This document shows positions 1 through 6,507 of a stretch of 7,889 nt of DNA, piece after piece. The notes below the pieces were generated by a model. The model made no database searches, had not been told where the DNA came from, and saw nothing but the letters and a program-made list of their open reading frames with translations. Each line of letters starts with the position of its first letter. Position 1 is the first letter of the stretch. The translations under genes were made by a program, and so were the position numbers. The DNA is from an uncultured Porphyromonadaceae bacterium (GTDB taxonomy: Bacteria; Bacteroidota; Bacteroidia; Bacteroidales; Muribaculaceae), in NCBI GenBank assembly GCA_947174735.1, contig CAMWKC010000093.1, forward strand, positions 1 to 7,889, in the 5' to 3' direction.

Positions 1-107
1 CTTTTCATCTGCAAACTGTTTGATACTAAGTTGTTACATTCACTTTTGAATCAAGTATAGTTTGCTTCGGTCAGCCGTTCTCAGCCATTGATATTCCCCG
101 GAACGGA

Positions 108-938
108 TTAATAATGGTAATCGGTTTCAATGAAGTCTTTTTTGGGTAAGCCATTTTTCTTTTCCGGTGTGCCGAAATGTACTCCTTTAGGTAAGGGTAG
201 GGTACTTCCTGTGGCTGCTTGGTAGGAAGCCATAGGATTATCAACGTGTTTGCGCTTAGCACGCAACATGTCTTTTCGTTTTATCTTTTCATATACTTCA
301 GCGCCGTAGACAGGAGTAATCTCCTGTATATTCGTTTCTATGCCTATAGCTTCGAAAATAAACTCGTTGTCTTTATCTTCGGCATAAAGTATCAGCCCCG
401 GCAGTCCGCAGAGTTTCCATGGACCGTCGCTGATGGGAATTTCCGGAGTAAACCATACTTCCCATTTGCGGCCGTGATACTTACCGGTAGCTTTTACACA
501 TTGATACCCAAGAATGTCTTTAGTGTCATCACTGATTTTCCATTTTATAGTGGCTCTCGGCTCATCGTAATAATATTTGTCTATGTTTACTACGTCATAA
601 AGAGTAATAACAGAATCATTCTTGACTACATACAGGCCGGTACCGGGATAGGTTACTGAGGAATCTAAAATAGCCATACCGCCGTTGCTTCTGACATACT
701 CACTCTCAGCTTTAAATAATTGTTGCCATTGAGCCATTCCTTCGGGTGTACTTCTTATGGAATCGTACCATTCCGATTTCTGGTCACAGTATTTGGAATG
801 TGAACTGCTGGCACGTAATATAAAATTGTTGATATTACCTCTTTGATTATAGGAATATTCTACTTTTATATCAGCTTTTTCCGCCATGACTGAAATAGTT
901 GCAATTATGGCAGTCAGGAAAAAAAGAAATCGGCTCAT
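108..938 (-). CDS. GLPGLI family exported protein
   Basis: This 276-residue protein belongs to the GLPGLI family, a Bacteroidota-specific group of exported proteins whose biochemical role is not established. Residues 1-19 form a signal peptide (Ser-Arg, a hydrophobic stretch, then a cut after SVMA before EKAD), so it should enter the periplasm or go further. The family core is clear at about 133-188: W-K-I-S-D-D-T-K, then GYQCVKATGKYHGR, VWFTPEIPISDGPWKLCGLP, and the name-giving GLPGLI at 178-183 followed by an acidic EDKDNEF stretch. The last 60 residues are Lys-rich with Gly-Leu-Pro repeats and no membrane segment. Length is typical of the family. The ATG at 938 is chosen because the signal peptide begins there. 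It lies 86 bases after the TonB-domain gene on the same strand and has its own -7 box at 975-982. Family assignment is firm; function is unknown. Confidence 0.9.
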   Translation of the reverse strand: MSRFLFFLTAIIATISVMAEKADIKVEYSYNQRGNINNFILRASSSHSKYCDQKSEWYDSIRSTPEGMAQWQQLFKAESEYVRSNGGMAILDSSVTYPGTGLYVVKNDSVITLYDVVNIDKYYYDEPRATIKWKISDDTKDILGYQCVKATGKYHGRKWEVWFTPEIPISDGPWKLCGLPGLILYAEDKDNEFIFEAIGIETNIQEITPVYGAEVYEKIKRKDMLRAKRKHVDNPMASYQAATGSTLPLPKGVHFGTPEKKNGLPKKDFIETDYHY

Positions 939-974
939 TTATTCTTCTATAATTCAGTATTGATATTAAAGTTA

Positions 975-982
975 CAAAATTA
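975..982 (-). promoter_or_regulatory. Candidate Bacteroidota -7 box for the GLPGLI gene
   Basis: Read on the minus strand this is TAATTTTG, a full match to the Bacteroidota sigma-ABfr -7 consensus TAnnTTTG. It lies 36 bases before the start codon, giving a leader of roughly 30 bases. No good -33 TTTG is visible; a small palindrome (1002-1014) sits where that element would be. Confidence 0.5.
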
Positions 983-1001
983 GTGAATTTTTCAGTTTAT
1001 G

Positions 1002-1014
1002 GATAGAGTCTATC
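1002..1014. repeat. 13-bp palindrome GATAGA-G-TCTATC
   Basis: Two perfect 6-base arms around a single G lie between the TonB-domain gene and the GLPGLI gene, about 20 bases upstream of the GLPGLI -7 box and so near the expected -33 position. It could be a regulator binding site. It is too short and lacks the T-run needed to be a convincing terminator for the upstream gene. Low confidence as a functional site. Confidence 0.25.
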
Positions 1015-1024
1015 TAAAGAACAG

Positions 1025-1945
1025 CTAACGGAATCTTGCAGGTATAGTTATCCATGAGTCGATGGGATAACCGTAGAATTTATTTGGATTAAATTTTCCA
1101 AGGTGGGTTACAGCTTCAATAGCAGCTTTATCATAGTCTGGATTTAGACTTCTTATTATAATTATGTTGTCCGGATCTACGCTGCCGTTGCTTTTGACCA
1201 GTACTTTTAATGCGATTGTGCGGGCTATGCAGTCACTGCCAGGAGGATATTTCAGATTTATTTTCATGTCTTCAAGAAATCCGGTTAGTCCGGTAGCGTA
1301 TCCAATAATATCTTCATACCAGTTATAATATTTCGGATTACTTTGAAAGCTACTACCTTCCTCTATACCGAGATAGTCAGGAGTCAAATTACTATATTCT
1401 GTATTTTCTAAAGCAGTTTTTATTTTACTTAATATAGAGGTGACAGTGCCTTCAGTTGAGGAAACAGAAGTATGTAGATATGCCCATTTGCCATGTGACA
1501 TAATGTACCAGTCTGTTCCTTCTGAGCTTGGTAAACTATCGAGGTTAATGTTATCAGTATTTTTTGTATAGTGACTAATATTAATCAACGAATCGAGATA
1601 GCAGCATATACTGTTGAAACTAATTGAATCGAGATGTGCCGTATAGGTCTGTTTTGAGGCTTCGTCCGGAGTTTTATCTGCTATCCAGTTCAGAAATGGC
1701 TCCGGATAGTGTATATACACCACTGAATCTCCGTCTGCACAAAAGCTGATACCGGTCTGTCCCTGTCCGTGTGGCTCTATGACAACAGCACAGTCAGCAG
1801 TAGACACGAGATAATAATTACATAGCCAGCGAAAGTTTTTTGAGTTTTCTGTAAAAGGATAAAAAGGCATAATTCGTTGTTCCGCAAAAACTCTGCAAAC
1901 AGTTGCTATGCAAAAAAGTGTATATATGAGAAATCTGAAGTTCAT
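1025..1945 (-). CDS. Periplasmic protein with C-terminal TonB-like domain
   Basis: This 306-residue exported protein ends in a TonB C-terminal-like domain. Residues 1-21 are a signal peptide with a likely cut after VFA (before EQRI). Residues 22-226 match no family I recognise; they hold five cysteines (42, 52, 69, 114, 115) that could form disulfides in the periplasm. Residues 227-306 show the TonB pattern: LKYPPG, a beta strand ALKVLVKSNGSV, IIIIRSLNPDYDKAAIEAV, then FNPNKFYGYPIDSWITIPARF at the very end. Canonical TonB proteins have an N-terminal membrane anchor and a Pro-rich spacer; this one has a cleavable-looking signal and no Pro-rich linker, so it is probably not an energy transducer coupled to ExbBD. 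In Bacteroidota such detached TonB domains occur on many exported proteins of unknown role. It precedes the GLPGLI gene on the same strand, and the two may work together (inference). Confidence 0.8.
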   Translation of the reverse strand: MNFRFLIYTLFCIATVCRVFAEQRIMPFYPFTENSKNFRWLCNYYLVSTADCAVVIEPHGQGQTGISFCADGDSVVYIHYPEPFLNWIADKTPDEASKQTYTAHLDSISFNSICCYLDSLINISHYTKNTDNINLDSLPSSEGTDWYIMSHGKWAYLHTSVSSTEGTVTSILSKIKTALENTEYSNLTPDYLGIEEGSSFQSNPKYYNWYEDIIGYATGLTGFLEDMKINLKYPPGSDCIARTIALKVLVKSNGSVDPDNIIIIRSLNPDYDKAAIEAVTHLGKFNPNKFYGYPIDSWITIPARFR

Positions 1946-2152
1946 AGTAATTTTAAAATACTGAATTATTAACGACTGTATAATGTTTAGTACTGTTAGG
2001 ATAGTTACAAATTTAAATAAATTTTTTTTGCTTAAAGAGAAATTTTATTTATACCCTTCTCAAAAAGTGACATTAATACTATAGATTGTGCAATAGTTTG
2101 TTATGTATTATTCTATGCTGAATAAATACAGTTTACATACTCAAAATATTGA
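1946..2152. other. AT-rich intergenic region
   Basis: This spacer between the TonB-domain gene and the CcsA-like remnant is very A/T-rich. Apart from the minus-strand -7 box at 2008-2015 I see no gene, hairpin terminator or repeat in it. The CcsA-like frame does not continue into it. Confidence 0.6.
2008..2015 (-). promoter_or_regulatory. Candidate Bacteroidota -7 box for the TonB-domain gene
   Basis: On the minus strand this reads TAAATTTG, matching TAnnTTTG, followed by TAAC, the same four bases that follow the GLPGLI box. It is 62 bases upstream of the start codon at 1945, giving a leader of about 55 bases. The region just upstream is very A/T-rich with an eight-base A run, but a clear -33 TTTG is not seen. 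Confidence 0.5.
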
Positions 2153-2251
2153 CCCCCGATTCATCTTTATTTTCTCTTCGCATTCCTGACGGTCTTGATG
2201 ACCTACTTTGGCGTCAACTATTTTTTTGGAGGAAGACACAGCTATGTCTGA
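2153..2251 (+). pseudogene. Remnant: extreme C-terminus of a CcsA-like cytochrome c biogenesis protein
   Basis: An open plus-strand frame after a stop at 2150-2152 encodes 32 residues ending at TGA 2249-2251: a hydrophobic helix (LYFLFAFLTVLMTYFGVNY) followed by FFGGRHSYV and stop. The ending resembles the C-terminus of CcsA/ResC-type cytochrome c assembly proteins, which in Bacteroidota finish with a transmembrane helix containing T-Y-F-G-V-N-Y and then a G-x-HSY-A ending. Only this last piece is present: no start codon, no WWD haem-binding motif, and upstream sequence is AT-rich without a continuing frame. I infer a gene scar left by deletion or insertion. It stops 5 bases short of the stop codon of the convergent ATPase gene. 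The match is from memory of the family. Confidence 0.6.
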
Positions 2252-2256
2252 TTCCG

Positions 2257-3822
2257 TTATCTTTCCAGCTTTTCAATTCTATACTGCAACTCTCTCTCTT
2301 CCTTTTTTTCACTGAAATTGGCAGCGATCAGATAAATCTCGCGCGGATCCATCTCATACCGACCAGCGTAGTCTCGGGAATATATCTGCTGCATTGCCTC
2401 CTGTACGCTCTTGTTGTATTTGAATTCAAAGAGATAGATATATCCTCTGGTGAATACCTCGATGTCGCTCCGCCCCTTGTAACTGTGATGCTCGGCTATG
2501 GATTTCGTACCGCACAATGTCGCCACCAGATATGTTACAGCGCGGTATGTTGACTCGCGATGGTCCTCGCCCGGTAGATCTTTGAGCAGGGTGGCAAGTC
2601 TCTTCATGAAATCCTCAGGACGGCCTTCGTAAAGATCGTCCTGAAAGTTGAAGATGCTGAAGATACTGTCAGGATCCTCAGTTTTAGGGGCATACTGAGG
2701 CAGAAGATACTTGTAAAAGCCTATCTCGACCTCATGGTTCGGGAATCTCAGCTTATATCTTTCGCCGTCGTAGGAGTCGATAGTGAGGTAGCCGGTCTGA
2801 AACATCAGTGGTGCAGGGTTGCTGTCGTTCATTCCCACGGCAGTGAGCTGCTCGCGGGTGCATTTCTGCCCGTTCATGTCAGGAGGGTATGTTCCGCGCT
2901 TCATCACACGTCTGATAAGAAATGTAGGTGAGCCTGTTTCGAACCAGTAAGGGTCGATGCTCTTGGCCTTCAAAGCGCGAAGAACGCTGAACGGATTATA
3001 AAGGCGTGAGCCTTCGGGAGTAAACATATAGCCATCGTAATAGTCTCGTATCACTTTGAGAGTAGTATCAAAATTCTCTTTTCGCTTTTGAGCAAGTGCC
3101 TCGATACCCGGACGGAAAGTTTCAAGGAGTTCCTCCTCAGTCCAGCCGCAGATGTCGGAAAAGGTATCTTCCAGAGTTATGTCGTCAAGGTTATTAAGGT
3201 CGCTGAAAATACTGACTTTGCTGAAACGCGCGACCCCAGTGATGAAAGAGTAACGAATCATGGAGTCCATACTCTTCAGGTTTCCGTATAAGCTTTTAAG
3301 GATTCTCTGATTCTTCTCAAAGAGTGTGGGGTTATTTTCGATGTCAAGGAGAGGCTTGTCGTATTCATCCATTAGGATCACAACCTTACGGCCGGTCTGC
3401 CGGTAGGCAGACTCAATAAGATAATTAAGGCGTTCTGAAGGAGTCGAAAGTTTGGAATTGCTCCCATATTTCTCTTCAAGTCGCATTAGGATACGGTTGA
3501 GTCTCCGCTCCAGACCATCTTCAAGGCTGTAATTCTCAGAAGTGAAGTCAAAATGAAACACGGGTGATGCTTCCCATTCCACATTCATACTGTCAAGTGA
3601 CAATCCCTTGAAAAGCTCGCGGCGACCCTCGAAATAAGCTTTGAGAGTTGAAAGCAGCAGACTCTTCCCGAACCGGCGCGGTCGGCTAAAGAATATATAT
3701 TGTCCATGCTCAAGTAAAGGTTTTATATAACCTGTCTTGTCAATATATGCATACCCTTCCTCAATTATTTTGGAGAAGGTCTGTATTCCTATCGGGTATC
3801 TAAGGGATTTCTGCGGTGTCAT
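2257..3822 (-). CDS. AAA-ATPase-like / PD-(D/E)XK nuclease-like protein (DUF1703 type)
   Basis: This 521-residue protein has the two-part build of a large Bacteroidota family (AAA-ATPase_like plus DUF1703 PD-(D/E)XK), often present in many copies per genome and with no settled function. The N-terminal module opens with the usual YPIGIQTFSKIIEEGYAYIDKT, then a Walker A-type loop at 46-54 (SRPRRFGKS), and a Walker B strand at 147-158 (VVILMDEYDKPL). A middle region carries VIRDYYDGYMF (258-267) and LYNPFSVL (274-281). The C-terminal nuclease-like motif is at 450-470: D453, then E466-F-K468 in YIYLFEFKYN. All key acidic and Lys residues are present, so it looks intact. No membrane or signal segment; cytoplasmic. 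Its base composition looks more GC-rich than that of the AT-rich genes to its left. It stands alone between two gene remnants (2153-2251 and 3892-4002), consistent with acquisition by recombination. Expression probably starts from the -7 box at 3840-3847. Confidence 0.9.
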   Translation of the reverse strand: MTPQKSLRYPIGIQTFSKIIEEGYAYIDKTGYIKPLLEHGQYIFFSRPRRFGKSLLLSTLKAYFEGRRELFKGLSLDSMNVEWEASPVFHFDFTSENYSLEDGLERRLNRILMRLEEKYGSNSKLSTPSERLNYLIESAYRQTGRKVVILMDEYDKPLLDIENNPTLFEKNQRILKSLYGNLKSMDSMIRYSFITGVARFSKVSIFSDLNNLDDITLEDTFSDICGWTEEELLETFRPGIEALAQKRKENFDTTLKVIRDYYDGYMFTPEGSRLYNPFSVLRALKAKSIDPYWFETGSPTFLIRRVMKRGTYPPDMNGQKCTREQLTAVGMNDSNPAPLMFQTGYLTIDSYDGERYKLRFPNHEVEIGFYKYLLPQYAPKTEDPDSIFSIFNFQDDLYEGRPEDFMKRLATLLKDLPGEDHRESTYRAVTYLVATLCGTKSIAEHHSYKGRSDIEVFTRGYIYLFEFKYNKSVQEAMQQIYSRDYAGRYEMDPREIYLIAANFSEKKEERELQYRIEKLER

Positions 3823-3839
3823 GACTTTTATATTTTCTA

Positions 3840-3847
3840 CAAAGATA
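3840..3847 (-). promoter_or_regulatory. Candidate Bacteroidota -7 box for the ATPase gene
   Basis: On the minus strand this reads TATCTTTG, matching TAnnTTTG, 17 bases before the ATG at 3822. The implied leader is only about 10 bases. No convincing -33 element is visible upstream. Confidence 0.45.
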
Positions 3848-3891
3848 GTGTTTTATGCTGTATCCTGTGCAGGGACGGAAGAAAAATTTAA

Positions 3892-4002
3892 CACAAATTC
3901 GGTGTTTTGACCGAAGAATTCATCATACTGCGTTATCTGATGGAATCAGAGGGAGTTGAGGAATGTACCATGGAGAGTACCGGTATCTATTGGCTTTCTT
4001 AG
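3892..4002 (+). pseudogene. Remnant of an IS110-family transposase (N-terminal domain)
   Basis: Between stop codons at 3889-3891 and 4000-4002 the plus strand encodes 36 residues with no suitable start: HKFGVLTEEF, then a helix ILRYLMESEGVEEC, then TMESTGIYWLS and stop. IS110-family (DEDD/RuvC-like) transposases carry just this arrangement in the N-terminal domain: a phenylalanine-led strand, a helix ending in a Gly-Val turn, and the strongly conserved A-M-E-S-T-G-x-Y-W block, whose Glu lies in the acidic catalytic set. Everything after W is missing, as is the first part with the initial Asp, so it is a non-functional scrap of about 37 codons compared with 300-400 in an intact transposase. 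It sits just upstream of the ATPase gene, on the opposite strand, and suggests an old IS110 insertion here. No terminal repeats are expected for IS110 or seen. Confidence 0.7.
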
Positions 4003-4063
4003 AGGAAATATTAAAACTCCAGATTCTTTATAACTTAGGTTAGTTTTATCGAAGATTTAGTAT

Positions 4064-4071
4064 TAATTTTG
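4064..4071 (+). promoter_or_regulatory. Candidate Bacteroidota -7 box for the 174-residue protein gene
   Basis: TAATTTTG is a full match to TAnnTTTG, 52 bases before the ATG at 4124, giving a leader of about 46 bases that is extremely A/T-rich just before the start codon, as is usual for Bacteroidota translation starts. The -33 region holds only a T-rich stretch (TTAGTTTTA, 4040-4048). Confidence 0.5.
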
Positions 4072-4123
4072 CTCTTGGTTATTCTGTAATACAGACTATA
4101 AAATTAATTTAATAATTATTATA

Positions 4124-4648
4124 ATGGAAAAACGTAATATTACTTCCGCAGCTCCTGAAGTCGGGGAGTACTTTACTGACCATCTTCCTAATCCCGATGC
4201 GATGTATTTTGTAATCGATTCGGAAGCAAGAGAAATATCAGATGAAGATGAAGAGTGTGGCGAAGAATGGTTTGTAGCTTATCGTGCCATGAAAAATGGT
4301 AACGATATATATGGTGTGTGCCGTTATGACCCAAATATTCTGGCAGAAGAATTAGGTGTTTCGGCGGAGGATATAGAAGTCTATGATATGGGCTACAGTT
4401 ACGACAGTGTGAAGAATTATCCGAGCGGAAAGAATATCTATCTGCCGCAGTGGCTTTATGAACTGTATACCTCTCTTGATAGTAACTTGCCAGAATTGTG
4501 TCCTGACAGTGATTCAGAACCGATTAATGCAGCTATTGACTGTTGTCTGACCGGCAGTACCTCGGATTGGAGTTTGGACCAGGAAGTTCCCTGTTTCTTG
4601 CTCAAGAGTAATGGTGAGATTGCTAAAACATGGATGGCTAAAGGATAA
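4124..4648 (+). CDS. Hypothetical acidic protein, 174 residues
   Basis: I do not recognise this protein. It has no signal peptide and no membrane segment, so it is probably cytoplasmic. It is strongly acidic, with a dense run of Asp/Glu at 37-48 (EISDEDEECGEE), and contains six cysteines (45, 66, 126, 140, 141, 157) without a CxxC pair. Aromatic residues are frequent (EEWFVAYRAMKNGNDIYGVCRYDP at 47-70 is the best candidate core strand region; YLPQWLYELYTSL at 106-118 looks helical). The start follows a good promoter box and an A/T-rich leader, and codon use looks normal, so it is likely a real gene. It lies 111 bases upstream of hcp on the same strand, after the IS110 remnant. Acidic, cysteine-bearing orphans of this size can be immunity or inhibitor-like proteins, but nothing here demonstrates that. 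Confidence 0.7.
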   Translation: MEKRNITSAAPEVGEYFTDHLPNPDAMYFVIDSEAREISDEDEECGEEWFVAYRAMKNGNDIYGVCRYDPNILAEELGVSAEDIEVYDMGYSYDSVKNYPSGKNIYLPQWLYELYTSLDSNLPELCPDSDSEPINAAIDCCLTGSTSDWSLDQEVPCFLLKSNGEIAKTWMAKG

Positions 4649-4728
4649 CACAGGTGATACACCTTTTTGGATTTTTAGATGTTATAATAGTAAAGATCTG
4701 CTTCAGGATCGTTACACTTAAACCTAAT

Positions 4729-4757
4729 CTCTAAATACTACTCTAAAAATCTTTAGA
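4729..4757 (+). promoter_or_regulatory. Repeats in the hcp leader: CTCTAAA twice plus palindrome TCTAAA-aatc-TTTAGA
   Basis: CTCTAAA occurs at 4729-4735 and again at 4741-4747, 12 bases apart (about one helical turn), and the second copy forms a palindrome with TTTAGA at 4752-4757, ending two bases before the hcp ATG. This could be an operator for a nitrosative-stress regulator or a small leader hairpin that affects translation. I see no clear TAnnTTTG box for hcp in 4649-4759, so it may depend on an activator, or its promoter may diverge from consensus. All of this is inference from repeats in A/T-rich DNA. Confidence 0.3.
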
Positions 4758-4759
4758 AT

Positions 4760-6400
4760 ATGAATATGTTCTGTTATCAATGTCAGGAGACAGCCAAAGG
4801 TACTGGCTGTACACTCCGTGGTGTGTGCGGTAAACTGCCCGAAACATCCGCTCGTATGGATTTGCTGCTTTATGCCACTCGGGGCGTAGCCATACTGAAT
4901 GACCTGCTACGTGGTGCCGGTGCTCCGCAGCGTGATGCCGACCATCAGATAATTGATGCTCTGTTCGCTACAATCACCAATGCCAACTTTGATAACGGTT
5001 CGCTGGACGGCTTTATACGTCGTGCCTTCCAGATGAAGCGTGAACTTATAGCCAAATGCCAGGAGTTAGGTATCAAGATACCCGACGCTCCGGAGGTTAC
5101 GCTCGAAGCCGAACCGGAAGATTACGAACGCCTTGAACCTGTTACTGGCGTATTAGCTGAAACTGACCCTGACAAGCGCGGCCTGAAACAGCTTGCAATT
5201 TATGGTGCCAAGGGTGCTTCTGCTTACGCTCGCCATGCAGCTAACCTCAAGTATGAGGACGATGACGTATATGCTTATATTGAGAAAGTACTTAAAGAAG
5301 TAAGCCGTCCTGACATTACAGTTGATGAGCTGGTGAAACTTGTCCTCTATATGGGCGAAGGCGGTGTGAAGGCTATGGCTTTGCTCGACTCTGCCAATAC
5401 AGGTACTTACGGTAATCCTGAGATAACTAAAGTCGATATAGGTGTACGTAACAATCCGGGTATTCTTATCTCCGGTCATGACCTGCATGATCTTGAAGAA
5501 CTGCTCGAACAGACAGCCGGAACAGGCGTCGATATATACACTCACTCCGAGATGCTGCCGGGACAGTATTATCCTTATTTTAAGAAATATCCTCATTTTG
5601 CCGGTAACTATGGTAACGCATGGTGGAAACAGGTAGACGAATTTGAAACGTTCAACGGTTGCTTCGTATTCACTTCAAACTGTATAGTGCCGCCGCGTAA
5701 GAATACTACTTACACCGACCGTATCTATACTCTCGGTGTTGTGGATATGCCGGGTACACACCATATCGAAGCCGATGCCGAAGGTCATCATGACTTCTCC
5801 GAGGTAATAGCAAGAGCCAAGACTTGTCCGCCTCCTACCGAGATAGAAAAGGGTGAAATCGTAGGTGGTTTCGCACATCATCAGGTGCTTGAATTGGCTC
5901 CGAAGGTTATCGAACTTATCAAGAGCGGTAAGATACGTAAGTTTGTCGTTATGGCAGGCTGTGACGGCCGCTTCCCTTCGCGCAGCTACTATACCGAGTT
6001 TGCCGAGGCTCTGCCGAAAGATTGCGTGATACTGACAGCCGGCTGTGCCAAGTACCGTTACAACAAGCTACCTCTCGGCGACATCGAGGGTGTTCCCCGT
6101 GTGCTTGATGCCGGACAATGCAATGATTCTTATTCACTCGTGCGCATAGCTATGGCTCTGCAGGAAGCTTTCGGTCTTAAGTCAATCAATGACCTGCCGA
6201 TAGTCTACAACATAGCATGGTATGAGCAAAAAGCCGTCATCGTGCTTCTTGCACTTCTTTATCTTGGTGTACAGAATATACATACTGGTCCGACACTGCC
6301 TGCCTTCTTCACTCCCGACATACTGAAGGTGCTTCAGGAGAAATTCAACATCGGAACCATTTCTACAGTCGAGAACGATATTAAACAGCTTATAGGCTGA
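4760..6400 (+). CDS. hcp: Hydroxylamine reductase (hybrid-cluster protein, class I)
   Basis: Hcp is a cytoplasmic iron-sulfur protein that reduces hydroxylamine to ammonia in vitro and is tied physiologically to nitric oxide and nitrosative stress. The 546-residue length fits the family. The N-terminal [4Fe-4S] motif is C5-x2-C8-x8-C17-x5-C23, the spacing of strict-anaerobe (class I) enzymes rather than the wider spacing of E. coli-type Hcp. All ligands expected for the hybrid Fe-S-O cluster are visible: H240 (GHD), E264 (HSEMLP), C308 (SNC), C401 (AGCDGR, the persulfide position), C429 (AGCAKYR), C454 (GQCND), E489 with K491 (WYEQKA). It appears fully functional. The start is either ATG 4760 (MNMFCYQC) or ATG 4766 (MFCYQC); both keep the cysteine motif. 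No reductase partner (hcr) or CRP/FNR-type regulator is adjacent within the window. Transcription should end at the 6404-6469 hairpin, 4 bases past the stop. Confidence 0.97.
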   Translation: MNMFCYQCQETAKGTGCTLRGVCGKLPETSARMDLLLYATRGVAILNDLLRGAGAPQRDADHQIIDALFATITNANFDNGSLDGFIRRAFQMKRELIAKCQELGIKIPDAPEVTLEAEPEDYERLEPVTGVLAETDPDKRGLKQLAIYGAKGASAYARHAANLKYEDDDVYAYIEKVLKEVSRPDITVDELVKLVLYMGEGGVKAMALLDSANTGTYGNPEITKVDIGVRNNPGILISGHDLHDLEELLEQTAGTGVDIYTHSEMLPGQYYPYFKKYPHFAGNYGNAWWKQVDEFETFNGCFVFTSNCIVPPRKNTTYTDRIYTLGVVDMPGTHHIEADAEGHHDFSEVIARAKTCPPPTEIEKGEIVGGFAHHQVLELAPKVIELIKSGKIRKFVVMAGCDGRFPSRSYYTEFAEALPKDCVILTAGCAKYRYNKLPLGDIEGVPRVLDAGQCNDSYSLVRIAMALQEAFGLKSINDLPIVYNIAWYEQKAVIVLLALLYLGVQNIHTGPTLPAFFTPDILKVLQEKFNIGTISTVENDIKQLIG

Positions 6401-6403
6401 CAT

Positions 6404-6469
6404 TTATAAAGTAAAAGACAGGGCCTTGAAAGTCAGTTGACTTTCAAGGCCCTGTCTTTTACTTTATAA
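6404..6469. terminator. Bidirectional terminator: perfect 32-bp inverted repeat
   Basis: Left arm 6404-6435 and right arm 6438-6469 are exact reverse complements over 32 bases, separated by GT. The GC-rich centre (GACAGGGCCTTGAAAGTCA and its complement) is flanked by an A-rich left base and a T-rich right base (CTTTTACTTTATAA), so an RNA read from either strand gives a strong hairpin followed by U-rich sequence. It starts 4 bases after the hcp stop and lies 39 bases from the stop of the convergent LRR gene, exactly where a shared terminator would sit. The pairing is seen directly; termination is inferred. Confidence 0.88.
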
Positions 6470-6507
6470 TCCGATCTGGAGAATTCAGTTTGCCGGTGTT
6501 AGATATC

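Noticed and set aside
1..8. Minus-strand ATG at 6-8 that could start a downstream gene running off the left edge
   Set aside because: Fewer than three codons are visible, so nothing supports it.
75..106. CCGTTC ... GAACGG inverted pair after the GLPGLI stop
   Set aside because: Six-base arms with a 20-base loop and no T-run on the minus strand are not a convincing terminator.
219..659. Plus-strand open frame of 146 codons opposite the GLPGLI gene
   Set aside because: It is antisense to a clear GLPGLI protein with signal peptide and motif, and its translation shows no recognisable domain.
2252..2553. Plus-strand open frame running opposite the ATPase C-terminus
   Set aside because: It lies antisense to a well-supported protein, has no family resemblance, and the only meaningful plus-strand peptide here is the CcsA-like piece in a different frame ending at 2251.
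4652..4668. Possible terminator AGGTG-ATA-CACCT followed by five T after the 174-residue gene
   Set aside because: The stem is only 5 bp with a 3-base loop; it is too weak to claim, although a run of T follows and partial termination is possible.
5153..5596. Long minus-strand open frame inside hcp
   Set aside because: hcp is certain in this region (cluster ligands intact); the antisense frame shows no protein features and reflects codon bias.
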